This document shows positions 29,905 through 42,854 of a stretch of 64,000 bases of DNA, one piece after another. The notes under the pieces are model-generated. The model did not search any database. It saw nothing but the letters and a program-made list of their open reading frames with translations, and was not told the DNA's origin. Positions within the stretch are counted from its first letter, which is position 1; every line of letters starts with the position of its first letter. Both the position numbers and the translations under genes were made by a program. The stretch spans positions 6,615,823 to 6,679,822 of the forward strand of contig OY718803.1 of assembly GCA_963070105.1 (NCBI GenBank). Direction: 5' to 3'. The stretch comes from Litomosoides sigmodontis. Lineage: Eukaryota; Nematoda; Chromadorea; Rhabditida; Onchocercidae.

Positions 29905-32900
29905 TTTAAATAAAAAATATATATACACAAAATTGTATATATATACATTATATATATACAACTTTAAATGAAAATTCTACCTCGAAAAAGTTAAGTTAGC
30001 GGAACAAAAATCTGCCTTTAAGTTGTGAAAAGAACTGGGACTAAGTCGTAATTTATACTTTTCGTTAAAGAGCAGCTTTTATAAATTAAATATGACATAT
30101 ATGCTTAAAATTTATCCAAGATATTTGCTCATATCGAGTTATTTACGCCAGACTCAATAGCTAAAAAAGATCCGAAAAAATTCACTTTTTAGTTCAAGTA
30201 TTTTTGAGTTCAGTCATGTGATGAAGTTGAGGTTTGCATTTCCAGGTGAACAAATGAAATATTACTAGGCTTGAGCAACAAAACTTAAGTGCAAAATTAT
30301 TATTCACTAAACCAGGCTACCACTATATTAATTCAAGTCAACATGATAGATAATCACACCTTGAAATTGGGTCCCACCATCAGCACTCCTGATGACGCAG
30401 TTGTTGCAGTTGTAGAGGAGTTCGACCCGCGTGCATTCGTCATACCAAATGAATGCTCTGCTACTAGTGAACTGCCTGAAGAATACGAGATAAATGAGAT
30501 GAATAATAACACTGTCATCAAAATATTTCACAACTATTGTCCCTATGACTGCACAAATACTTGCGTAAGTGCTACCTTTAGATTTCTGCTTGGTCACACT
30601 TACTCATGTAAATCCCTTAAAAAAGCACGTGTTAGGTACCAGCATCCCTAAATTTATGTCACTAAATTCATTATAATTCCGCCCTCCTAGTTCCAGCCTA
30701 CACAACAAGCTTGAGTCCCACTACTAGTTTTTGTTTATATCTACTATTTTTTTAACAGCCTCTACTCCTGCCCGTAACAAGAAATCGAACAAAATGATTC
30801 TTTTTCTGCAGACAGCAAAAAAAAAGTACAGAAGACACAATGGTGGGAAAGGAGAGACAGGATCAGCAGGCTTTCAAATAATTCAGAAGTGTTGAAAGGA
30901 TTAACAAACCCTCTAAAGTTTCCAAAATATGAGCGAAATTTTGGCCGCCGCCTGGAGATAGCCCTGCGGCTCCAGATAACTTCGATGGACGTTGTGCTGG
31001 CACCCGTCTGGAAGATACAGGGACCTGATATATATATATAATGAAGAATCTTTCATTTCTATGACGTACGTATTAAAAAAGAATCTTAAAAAATTAGAAT
31101 CAGTCCAGTGCGCATTTCTGTGTGCGACGAAACAAATAAGTGAAAAAGCAACGACTTATACGGCAGAGCAACAACGATATAACGATATACTTTGTTCGCT
31201 TATTTCAGCTGCTGTTTACTTTTTTCGACAATTCATAAAAAAAATATCACTGATTATAAATTTAAGAAAGCCTAGAGGATTGTCTCAATATTTTATTCCT
31301 CTCATGGATTAATAGGACGCCATATTCAAGGCTGAATCACTGTGGAAAACCGTTACAACGCAATCACTGTAGGCTACCTTTCCATCTAATATTATCACAT
31401 GTTTTCAACTTTTGAATGCGAAAAAATACGTCAAATGGATGTATAAATGAATGCATGAATGCACAGAATACAATAGAGTCCAATAAGATCTACTCAAAGT
31501 CAATCATTAACATCTCACTAGGTTCAACACTATCGACGGTCCGCACCTAACCCAAATCTCTTTAAACATTCATTAGCAATATCTTACAACATTTCCTCGT
31601 TGAGGGTGCAACACTGACTTACTCTTCTATCAACCACTGATTTTACACGAGACTAACGTGATTACAACACAGACACGTACATCCGTCGGCACAAATGGAC
31701 ACATAAACACCACATAAACACACACGTACACAAGACGGGTTTCGTGTTTGACAAATACGCCCGTACGTTGGATATCGACTGATAGTAAAGAATTAATTAA
31801 AAGGCCCAAAGCGACCAATATTCATTTGAGAACCCAGTCATATCCTACAGTGCCTTCATTGTGTAGAACAATTAAAAATAATGTCACACAAATTTATGCT
31901 CTTATACTTTCCCAAACAACGAATATCATTTGAATTATTTGTCCCCTTGGCAATTTTTATAGTTGAATGAACTGAATTCCATGAATATCTCATTCGAACT
32001 TCGTAAGCACATAAGTTGGTGGATAACCACGAATGAGAACAAATAGCTGAAACAGTACACTATCTCCCAATATAAATTGAGCAATCGATCCAAAACTGAT
32101 GCGTCACTACTAACGGGAGAATTAAATGATGTAACCGCAATATTTTTAAATTTCGTTTCCTTCTTTAAATGTATTCCACTGGAAGACGCGGATTTTCATT
32201 ACAGCTCTGTTCACTTCACTAATATTTCCTTTGCAAAAATTGACGGTTCGGTATCATTTGAATACCTTAATATACATCAGCTCATGTTTTCGTCTGACGG
32301 ATCATAAAAACACAAGGATTTTATAATAAACTTTTTAAACTCATGTCTTCGGATCGCATAAATAATACAAAAGACAATTATTACAAAGAGGCACGATTCA
32401 GTGGTGATCAATAAAAGACGTGAAATATCGTCATCTTGCCCATGTTAACACAATGATTTTAAATTGCAAAGTGTCCCTTTTGGTGCAGCTCTCAAGGGAA
32501 ACACCTAATTAATGACAATTAATGAGATCTTCAGTGAGCGACATGAATACATCTCTGTTACAGTTTTCTTAAAAGCCACTGAACATTAGAGAGAAGAGAT
32601 ACCCATACAGCAATTACAGGGACAATTCCATCTATGCAACTTACTAGCAATTCGTAGCACAATAACATACTGAACTTTAGTAATCTATTTCGCTTACTTA
32701 GCTGCTTATTTCAGCCCAATAATACTGCTGCATTTTTCATTTTTAATGAAATATTTGAAAAAGATTTTATTCAGGTAGGATTATGTGACAGTAAGAAATG
32801 TCCCAAGTTCTCATAATTTTGAAGATTTTCACGTCATTATTTACGTGTTTATAAGACTTGCCACAACGCTAGTCAGGTAGTTACACTGCAAATTATCGTA

Positions 32901-33239
32901 TAACAGAAAGTAAGATAGTTTTTTAGCAGTCCATAACTAGCAGTTCAGCAGGGGTGAAGTAGCATTTAGTAAGTGCCATGAAACTGCCACTTCAATTGAC
33001 TAGCACTTTAAATTACACGCGAGCGGGGATAGAGCACCGGAACCGGAAATGTAGAGCCAAATATATCGGGTCTCCACATACAATCCATTACAAAATCGCC
33101 AACAAGCATCACCAACACGCACAACAACACAGAATTCCTACTAACTATCGATCCTATATTCCGTTGAATAGCTACAGCGATGGAACAATGTGAAACAATG
33201 CGTTCCACTAGCACAAATCTCTAATGGGGAAACGTAAAG

Positions 33240-33296
33240 GCAACATATCAGAAATGAAACTCTAGAAATGATGAACGATCAAAAACGACTAAAATT
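33240..33296. repeat. 57-bp direct repeat, copy 1
   Basis: Begins GCAACATATCAGAAATGAAA and ends CGACTAAAATT. The second copy is at 33563-33619, same length and orientation, with about 5 mismatches by eye. The two are 323 bases apart. No open frame, terminal inverted repeat or target duplication links them to a known element. Confidence 0.85.
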
Positions 33297-33562
33297 GCAT
33301 GACAGATGAAAAGCATCAGAAAGAGGAGAATAGTAGATGTACTTCCTGCTCATACCCCTAATCGGATAATACAAAGAGTAGTACGTTATGATTCGTTTAC
33401 CGGATCAAGCAAATTTATGATTTTTAAAAATAGAATATTTGTGCAAAAGCAAAAAGAACTGCCGCACAGTCAATTAAAAAATTTCAGAAGAAATGAAAAA
33501 GTGAAATAGGAAAGGACTCATATAGGACACAGATGGTGGGACTAATATGTTCCTTTGTAATT

Positions 33563-33619
33563 GCAACATGTCAGAAATGAAACTCCGGAAATGATGAAAG
33601 ATGAAAAACGACTAAAATT
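33563..33619. repeat. 57-bp direct repeat, copy 2
   Basis: Second copy of the repeat at 33240-33296. It begins GCAACATGTCAGAAATGAAA. The flanks differ from those of copy 1, so the duplicated unit is only the 57 bases and the intervening DNA is not part of a longer tandem array. Confidence 0.85.
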
Positions 33620-36274
33620 ACCTTCTTTAATAAAAACGACCATGATAAAACTGTATGTCATTCATTCCTTACACGTCTTCCAGAACTAGTCAGAAAAGCG
33701 CTAGCCTTTTAAAGTAAATATAGGTGTTGGCATTATCGGAGCGATGAGGATGAATGTGATGATAGAGCGAGTATAATGTTAGTAGCACTGTTGAGCAAAG
33801 GCTGTGATATCGCAGAAAAGAGCACATTTATGTTAATCACAATTTTAATGTTAATATTTCCTTCCTCTCAGTCCTCATTCCTAACTCAGTAAGGTGCGAG
33901 GGGGCAGAGGCTTTGACGAGCAGCGCGGATGGATGCAAAAATTGAAGCTCACAGCAAGCAGCAGCACAACAACAAACAACAAACATCATAAAAGAAGCGG
34001 ACATTTTACTGCTACTTCTAGCTCCTCATCAGCAGCAACATTCCTTGCTACGTGCTACATGGAGCAGCTAACAACCACAATGGCTAGTTATTATAGTGGT
34101 ACCGATCTCTGTTCTGCCACTCGCGCTCTGGTCGTCCATTTCTACCTTTGAGTAGCATGTCCATTCATTACTTCCTTCCCCACCTAAAAACAGACTTATA
34201 AAATGCAAATCTGGAAGAGAATACAAACTGAGAAATACCACTACACCAGGAACTTTTCAAAATGTCAAAGGGGGGAACAACCTGGGAAGTGTTCAAGCAA
34301 GTGTCTTCACAGAAATCAGTGAGTGTAAGTAGCCGATACACTATTTTCAGATATTCTACGATAAGAAAATTTTGACTACAAAGTTCCGCTAATTCCTTAT
34401 CTAATTTGCTGGAGACATGAGATGATAAGCACACGGAAAAAAATCAACTAAACTTCATCATTTCTTTTTCTCGTTTCTGTAAAGTGACCCCTGAAAATGA
34501 ATGTAAATTTTCCCATATTGCCATGAATTTTCTTTGATTTTTAAAAGCAAAAAGAAACCGACTTTAACTAGATGTAATGCATAATCTAACAGAGCACTAT
34601 CTACATGAGAAAAAGCAATCAGCAGCTTCCATCATACAGCAGCATAATAGGACGTCATTTGTCTTAGCTACTCAACTCTAAGTACAGGAATGCTACTCAC
34701 TAGTTATGTAACATGAACAGAACAGAACATCCGGCCTTCCTCTCAATGCTTCAATGCTTTATTGCTTTCATTCGTTATATTTATAAAAAAAAAACACGAC
34801 TTTCAGAATTTTGATTACAACTCTCAAGCAGCACAATTTCAACATTCCGAGCCAAAACATGTGGTGAAGAGTGCAAACGCTGTGTTGTAAAGCAACTGCA
34901 GCAATGACTACTACGAAAAGTGTGAAACTCAGTGCTGAAATACATAGAGAGATAGCGCGTAGAGTAAAAACAGTTATTTTTGCGCAGAATTGACGAGATC
35001 TCCTTCTTCATTTACTTATCACAATGATTCAGGAGAAGATATTTCCGGAAGAAGAGAGCGCTGGTTTGTGAAGTGAAAATGGCATAGCAACCGCCGTTTA
35101 CGTAATTTACCACAAAATTAGGAGGGTAGACAGAGCGACTTAAAGGCTACAAGTAAAACTGTTGGTTGTGGAAGTGCGCCACTTAAGCCATAATAGACGG
35201 ACGAAGCAATGCAAAGGGGAAAAAAGCTAAGGGAGCTGAAAGTGAGTGGAAAGTAATGAAGCTGAATCGATTCCGTTGGGCCAGCCCTCTCACTTCATCT
35301 GCCAACAACCGTCACTCCTATGGCTCGCTTTAATGCCCAGCTACTCCTACTGCACTTTCATTCGTCTCTTATCAGCAACACGTCCATCATGACGGGCTAT
35401 CAACTCCGGAACGTCTTAGATGTTGCTGGAAGAACACTTCTCACCCCCTCTAATGTAATGAATTCCAGACTGAGACAACGAGAAGAGCCAATTCAACTGG
35501 TCAATTACACATTAGCATTAGTGCAAAGGTCGAGAAATGTTTCTCCGACTAGGAGTGCCAGCAAGAAATCCTAATTAAATTGTTAAAGAAGAAAGGGTGG
35601 CACGATGAGTTCATTTGGTGATATATCTGATATGCTCTGATCTGATTCGACACATACAAACAGTGTATGCTTTGGACGGAGCAAAGACAAAAGAAATGAA
35701 GATGGAAATGGAAAGACAGGGAAAATTGTTTGCAGAATGAGGAGAGAAAGAGAACAACTTTCGAAATGGTTACGAACTGTGTAAACATGCGAACAAGTGG
35801 ACGGATATTGCAATTTGCGACAGTTGCAGTAACGAAATCGACAGGCACCAAGCCGTCTTCATAGACAGTTAACTGCTACAGTAGTCGATACCTTTCGAAC
35901 TGTTAATGATTGATGAACAATAGGTGAATAAAAGATATAATTTGTTAAGTGCTGTCGTTGAACTATGAGGAACCACCACATTACAGAAAGGGTTAACTAA
36001 CTGCCGCAGAAAAAAAGGCTAACCAAATATACTTCAACATCCTGAACCATATGCTACTTTGATAGTGGCTGGTTTGCTCACAGTGTTACTGAGAGATGGA
36101 TATTCAGGGAGAGGAGGTTGCATCGCCGGGGGGGTTGGGCGGATATGCGAACTAACCGATGGATGATTAAGCTTCAGTTAATTTATATTTTGGTTGACAT
36201 CTAACCTGATTCATATCCCTTCCGTATAGCCTTTCGCTGAATTGTGATAGTTTATTAAGATTATAGTGAACAGA

Positions 36275-36931
36275 ATGGATATCGGTTCAACGAATCCAGG
36301 TATTGATTCAACGGATCCAAATTGGAATTTTTTTTTGCACCAATTGCAAGCTGAAAATCAACGTCAAAAGTTCACTGAGCAGGTCAGAGAGATTAATGAT
36401 TATTTTTCTCCTAACTTACAGTTTCTCTGTATGTTTACATCTTTGGAATTTTATATCCGAACTTATCTTCCCATCACTATAAGCTTTAATTTTGAGATAA
36501 ACAATGACCCACAAATCATTGTTCATTGTTCTATATTTATCAAAATTTTAATTCACAAATGTTAATTATAGAAATGACATCTAGTTTGAAACTTGTGAGG
36601 AGGGTGACGTATATGGTTATCGAAATTGGATAAATTGGTTGATCTGTTTGTGGTTATCCATAAATCTGGGTGTAAAGTCGAAGTTTGATGGTTGTAGACA
36701 ATGTTGAGGTTGAAGAAATAATTTGATTTATAAAACTGTATGTTGAAGCTTTTGCAGGTGCAAACATTAACAGGTCGCTGTTGGGACGTGTGCTTCTCGG
36801 ATTACCGCCCACCAAGTAAGTTGGATGGGAAAACACAAAATTGTATCAACAATTGCGTGAATAGGATGATTGATGCCAGTAATTTTATGGTGGAGCATTT
36901 ACAGAAAATGAGTGCTACTGAAATGAGCTAA
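36275..36931 (+). CDS. TIMM8: TIMM8 (DDP1) small Tim chaperone
   Basis: TIMM8 pairs with TIMM13 in the mitochondrial intermembrane space and escorts hydrophobic proteins to the TIM22 inner-membrane translocase. Two exons (36275-36382, 36758-36931) give 93 residues, the family length. The twin CX3C signature is complete: CWDVC, a 16-residue spacer, then CINNC. The first half (DPNWNFFLHQLQAENQRQKF) matches human DPQLQHFIEVETQKQRFQQ. The tail VNRMIDASNFMVEHLQKM fits TIMM8 rather than TIMM9, 10 or 13. There is no presequence, as expected. The ATG follows a GATTATAG acceptor-like site by a few bases. An AATAAA lies at 37165-37170. Confidence 0.94.
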
Positions 36932-39299
36932 AGTGACCGAATTTTAATTATTAGTCTACGAACTATAAATTTTTTGAGATACGCTAAAAATACTGTTTTA
37001 TGTTTTTTATTGCTCTTTCTATGGCAATTAAAACTAAATGTTCCGGATGTCTGTGGGTCCCAGATTCTAGACTGATGTCATAAAACTTCTGTTTGCCGTT
37101 ATCGTGATTTTTAATCACGGTTGCGAGTGATGTGGCTTAAAATGATTATTTGTTTCAATATTTTAATAAAATATCTTGTCTTACAGTATCAGTTGTGTAT
37201 GTGTTGAACATCTTATGTAATTATGCTCGGTTATACTGTGGATTTATTCCTATGTTTTGATTTAGGGAGAAATGATCCAGATGTGTCTTGATATTCCAAA
37301 CATATTTCTCCCTCTTCGTACAACAAAATGTACTGTGATGTCAAGCACATATGGATGCAATAATTTGCAGATTTCGTTAAAATTGAACTTCTCAGTCTGA
37401 ATTTTTCTGTAGTTTGAGCATTGATCGTCTCTATTACCTTTACCATAGAAGAGAAGAGTAGTTTTGAATTGATATGCTTTTCATATACCGGAAGATTTTC
37501 CCTATTCCTAGCAGTGAAATTAAAAATCTCCTTCTCGGACAGCATCCAGAACGACGATCGTTATCTTCCCTAATCGTCCCACAAAGCAATCATTAGAAAG
37601 GTTATCGAAAAAGGAAATGCGGGATGCACTGCTTTTCATGTCTGTGTGTATGTCTGTACTGGGGTGTGTGTACGTGGGTGTTTGTCGTAATTCCGTATAC
37701 TACTGCTAAGAGTTGTATTATGCAAAAGAAAATTTTGAGGGGATTTTTATAAGAAATTGTACTAATTAATTCAATAACTATCTCCGACTAGTTCAGTAAC
37801 TTTTGTACTGAACTTAAAAGTACAGGACAGGTGTAGGATAATCAAAATTAAGGAACAGTTTCATTTTGACCATTAAATTCATTTCATATTTTGTGCATCG
37901 AGCCTGTCTGGAGCAATCAATGAATGGCATTGTGTGCTGGTTGTTTCTACTTTAACTAAAAGATGAAATGTAGTTCGGAACGTTTTCTCTTTTCCATTTT
38001 GTTTTGGATAGTTTGAAATGGCACTGCTAAACATCACTGATTTCATGTACTCAGTCGTAGTTCATTTGATCGCGTATATCTGGTGTGACGTATAGTTGAG
38101 GGTATTTCTCAAAAGGCCGGATTTGCCGATCGGTGTTTAATTGATAGTGTTGATGCAATTAGTTATTGTTTCTTTGATAAGACTGCAAACGCCTCTTCAA
38201 TATTTCAAAGACGTGAAACTCTGCGTTTTGATTCTTAGAAACTTTTCACCTTTGATCGTATGATATTATTTCAACAGATGTCTCGGGTCTAGCGATCTCC
38301 TTATCTGTGATTCACTACTACTGTTTCAAGGGAGAGCAAATGATTATTTGTTCGCGTAATTCTTTTTCCGTCAACCTTTATAAAAAAAAAAAAAATTGTA
38401 ATGTGAAAAATAAAGGTCACCATTCGCTGCAATTGATATATATTTTCAGAGAAATCAATAATAAATATCAAAACATTTCTTTCTTCTGGAAATTATGTTA
38501 TTCCCATTTTTTCCTTCAGTTGTTTCGATCCCTGAAATTGCCAGTGTCATTCGTCGCGAAGTTTAGGAAAAGTCAGTTCACGAAAAGAATTTCCTATTTC
38601 CAGTATACCTCGTTTTCCGTCATATGGTCATGTAAGTTTGGAATTCGGTATGGTTTTCTATTATAGAAGTGTGGATCAACACTCTTGTATGATGCACCGT
38701 TGGACATAAACATCAGCTTTCTGACAACTTCAGGTTAGTTTATTTTATTGTTCATTGGGATATGTAGCGAAAAGGTTTTGCTAACACACACACACACACA
38801 CACACACATTTACATATAAGCGTCCGTCAGAATGGGTTTCAAGCCTTGAGTTAGTAAACTTGGTAGTTGAAGTATAAGAAAATTAGAAAGTGGCTTACGA
38901 AAACTTAACAATACAATGAATGTATGTATTTTGTTCACTGGTAAATGAACGAAGTCTAGTACATCGGAGCCACGAAGCAAAGCAAAATTCGCTTACTCAA
39001 GTGTTCAAGGCATCGAGTCAATGGAATACTTTATGGGGATTTGAACTACTAAGTTATTAAAGTGGTATATATGTGGAATTTTTTTTAATTTCTCTGAACA
39101 TCTTAGCAATTTAACTAAAACCTAATGATAACACTCTGAACTTTATTATTATTGTGTATTTTCTTCAGAGACTGGTACAGTGTAGTGTGTGGAAGTCCTT
39201 CTCAGAATACAGTAAACTTTAGAAAAGCACTGCTTTGAACATGTAATCATTTCACATTTAATTTCTGAAAATTTTTTTCTCATGATTTCCAGTCACCTT
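36932..39299. other. 2.4-kb non-coding interval
   Basis: Holds the TIMM8 3' end and the upstream region of the Atossa-like gene. A 104-codon minus-strand frame (37545-37231) resembles no family I recognise and has no clear splice context. A short CA repeat (38784-38808) is present. Nothing else stands out. Confidence 0.45.
38784..38808. repeat. Short CA microsatellite
   Basis: About 12 CA units in the region upstream of the Atossa-like gene. No coding context. Confidence 0.95.
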
Positions 39300-42200
39300 A
39301 TGCAATTTTTTGTTAGATGTTTCGTGATGGAGTTGGGCTTGGAGATAGCACGTTTGGTGATCGATAGTCGTGAAGATTCAGAGTGCAGTGAACCGATGCT
39401 TCAGAGAGCATTGGAAATCATTGAGAGTGGCTCTTTACTTTCCATACATACGTTCGTACATCAACACTGCTGTTTGAAATTTTCACCTTGCAGAAGCGTG
39501 GTTTTACTTGAAGAGTGGACGATTAAAATTGTTCCACGAGAAAATGCTGTTGATAAGGTCAATTTCTGCATAAATAAATTTCCATTTATATGGAAAAAAA
39601 CCGTTCCTCCAAATCTCTATTTTTTCCATTGCCTTGTATTACCTGTCGTTTTTCCTGTTATCGTGGAAAATTCATTTCCAATTTTGTTTATGTCGTTCAT
39701 TACAGGTGCCAGATGGTTTGTTATTGAAAAGTGCGATACGATCTTACTTGCATTTTTCGCAACTTAACTCTTGGGTAACATGTAGTGAAGAGCAGCTGTC
39801 GAGTGATGTTTATAGGTATGCTTCTTTTGTATTTATCGGAAAGTAGTCAGCTGTCCAAAAAGCATTTACCAAAAAAAGGATGAGTCGTTGTTTGAAATGT
39901 TCCTGTTCTAGCGAACCTAGATAACGAATATAGCATGTTTTTTTAACCAGTTTTGCCCTAATCATTAACACGACCTCGTCCCAAAGTTTTTTTTAAGGGT
40001 TTCTATAGGTGGCGTCTCCCTGGATGATCTCCTAAGGAGTTTTGAAATCCATGAATTTCCTCTTGGACGATTTGACCCTCTACTTTGTGTTTACGTAAAA
40101 GTCAAACGGGGAAAATATGATGCTTCATCCCATTTGTCATATTGTGAATCTACTGGGTAATAACTAATAGTTGCGTTTAGTTTTCTACGATTATTATCAT
40201 CTCTGGAATTCTCGCTTTGACAAATTCTAAGGAGGTATCAATATTAAGCCGGTACTTGCAGATTATTTTCTGATAAGTGGCTGCTGCCTTCACCTGGACT
40301 TTCTGGTGACGGATGTCTTACTGCATCACCATCTGGAATTCAATTTTTTTATGTGCCAATTGAATGCCAAAACAATGAGAAGGAAAAGAAAAAATCTGAA
40401 GGTGCTAGGAAAGGTTGTGTAGCAACATTCAAAACTTTTTGATTTAAAATTCACTTTAAAAAAATTTTGAACTCACTTAAAACTTTTTTAAGGCTTGAAA
40501 ATGATATTCTGTGAACAACCGCAAACCAAAGACAGTGACGAGTGCAAGTCGTCTAATTTACATTCTGGTACACGAATTTATCAATTTTTCAATTTCCAAA
40601 CTGATATAAACGGTAATTTTAGTGGTTGTCTTTTTTTTGAATAGGTTTACGAACTGCATACCTTTCTTTGTTAGTGGATCGGATCAATTACGAATTACAG
40701 AAAAGATGCCGTTAGAAAATGAGCAGACTATTAAGCTACCTGTTAAGAATCTACTGTCACCATTAGCATCTTTATCGGAGACTGAATCTCTGCAAGCAAT
40801 TCCGACGTCGCGTCGAGAAACCCTGCCACGTCGAAGCCTTATTGCTTCTGCATTTCGTTTCATGTCAACAGCATCCAAAGCCTTCTCGAAAACAACAGGT
40901 CTGCCTTTAAATTCTAGTCCTGCACCGTTCAACCGCAGTGAAACGAAATTTGTTGGAGACCATCCGATAAGAAGTACCAGAAATAGAATCGTCGAGAAAG
41001 CAGCTAGAGAAGGAACGAGAGCCCATGTTTTGCGGAAGTTAGTAACCTATTGTCCTCTTTTCATACCACATCGTATTTCCTAGTACATAGTTTTTTTTTT
41101 TTCGTTTTCAAGTTATATAAAACATTTTTTAGCATTTTTTTTATTACAGAAAATTTTTTTAAAAAATTTTACTACGTTGAACTACTTTTTTGACTATGTA
41201 TTGGGCGTTCTCGATCATTATAGATCGTAAAGGTAAAATAAGGTTTTGAAATAAAACCTTGGATATTATAGTGTACCTACGGAAAGAAAAAGTAGTAATT
41301 CAAATTACTATGGAGATGGTCGTGCTAGGAGAAATATGTCTTCAAGCAGTGGTTTGTTGTGCAACTTTGAAGAAAGTGCACTGAATGGACGTCTAGATTT
41401 GGTGACGTCTTTAGACGGTTTTCATTTGCAAATCGGCAAGTTGAAGATTAATTCCTATAAAGCATATGTTAATTTATTTATTCATTTGGTCACAGTAAGT
41501 TGATAATTAATTTGTGAATGTTTATCTCCAATCTCTTTTAAATTTAACTTATCTTCCAATATTAACAAAATCATATAACATAAAATCATATGGTGAATGA
41601 AATCAGGAAATTTTATAGCAGCAAGTGATGAAACTTGTTCTCCCCACCTTACTTTGCCAGTCACAACTTTTTTCTTCAATATGCCTGGAGATGAAGCTCC
41701 TTTACCATATATGGTTTGTTGATTAACTTCTCCCTGAGGTCTGCCTATTTTTCGTTTATGCAAATTTTGGTGCTGTTGGAAAAAATTTCAGAGAGCTTTA
41801 GAAGTTTCATTGGGACGGTTTATTTTTTTGAGTTTCTGACTTTCATTTTCAGGGTTTTTGTTCATTGGAAAACATGCGAAAAGGTTACAGAATTCCCAAA
41901 AAGGGCATCATACAGGCGGTAATTTATTGATTCTATTATTCCTAACAATTGCTTAGGATCATTACTGCAGATCTCTTGAGAAACAGTTCATACTATCTGA
42001 AATCTTATCGTCCGGTTTTATGAAACATTTTTTGATTATGAAGTAGTGAGAATCAGGTATAATTGGTGCTGATTCATATTTTCTATCTTTTCTTTAAGAA
42101 GTAATGAACATTATACACGTCATAGGTGTTGTTCAACCCACAAGGTACTGTGGTACGAATGTTTGTAGTCAAGTTTGATGTCAGCGACATGCCGCCCTTC

Positions 42201-42854
42201 TCACAAACTTTCTTGAGACAACGTACATTTTTCATGCCGGTGGGATGCACATATGACGGTGCTCTCCGTTCTTGGCTTAAATGTCTGATCCATCTAAGGT
42301 AACCACTTTTCAGTTTCTTCTTTAAATTTGTTTTGGATTTTAGACTTATATCAGTAAGTTTTTCTTCCGACTTTCTAGTCCGAATATTATTCCCCATACA
42401 TTTTGTTATATTCCAACTTTTACTAATTTGTTTAAGTATTCGTAGAAAGTTATTCTACTAGTCCTTTGCTCGTTCCTTTCAAGGTTTATATTTTGAGAAA
42501 TATAAAGGGCCGCAATCATAGAAAAGTTGCACAGTTCCACTGGTTGTTCCACGTCGACCTGAGTTTCTTCGTGTCCTCCATTTTTATTTGCCAATATAAT
42601 ACATCTCTCTCAATGAATCTTTTTGTTTGTGAAATAAGTTAGGAAAATATGATAAGAAAGAATTTAATAACATTTTCAGCCTGGCAACGGATCGTCGCGG
42701 CAGATTGTATGTTCACACGGATATAAAGATGTTATTTTCGCAGAAAAATGAACTAGAAACATTGAATTTTGAATTGGGAAAAGACATTATTAAATACCAA
42801 CTGCAGTCTTTCACGGAAATGCCTCGAAACCCGAAATATTCGCTTCGCAAATGA
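39300..42854 (+). CDS. ATOSA: Atossa/FAM214 (ATOS) family protein
   Basis: Atossa proteins are nuclear transcription regulators; the fly member supports macrophage metabolism. Eleven exons join in phase: 39300-39557, 39706-39815, 39998-40156, 40262-40413, 40493-40567, 40701-41037, 41272-41435, 41607-41713, 41853-41918, 42126-42298, 42680-42854 (591 residues). Family blocks in order are LLEEWTIKIVPRENAVDK, then SAIRSYLHFSQLNSW, TGLPLNSSPAPF, NFEESALNGRLDLVTSLDGF, CSPHLTLPV, GYRIPKKGIIQ, VLFNPQGTVVRMFVVKFDVS, FLRQRTFFMPV and the C-terminal YVHTDIKMLFSQK. Each has a counterpart in human FAM214A. Exons 3 and 5 use AAG acceptors, and the 41436-41606 intron appears to be GC-AG. The exon 5/6 junction is in low-complexity sequence and least certain. 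The start could be ATG 39300 or 39327. An AATAAA follows at 42906. Confidence 0.88.

Larger units (their letters stand above)
29384..36274. other. 6.9-kb largely non-coding interval upstream of CK1 gamma
   Basis: This should contain the first exon(s), first introns and promoter of CK1 gamma (minus) and the promoter of TIMM8 (plus). A possible N-terminal exon lies at 31024-30910: after a TATCAG acceptor it reads VPVSSRRVPAQRPSKLSG and continues to GGGQNF, the low-complexity style of CK1 gamma N-termini. Its donor does not keep phase with the next known exon, so it is not included in the gene. Less AT-rich patches near 33.9-34.1 kb and 35.0-35.5 kb could be promoter regions. Other open frames look like chance. 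Confidence 0.45.

Noticed and set aside
37231..37545. 104-codon minus-strand open frame
   Set aside because: No family resemblance, no splice support, and placed in the TIMM8 3' region.
40622..40700. Frame upstream of 40701 as part of the Atossa-like exon
   Set aside because: It is out of phase with the preceding exon; the GAATTACAG acceptor at 40700 restores phase.
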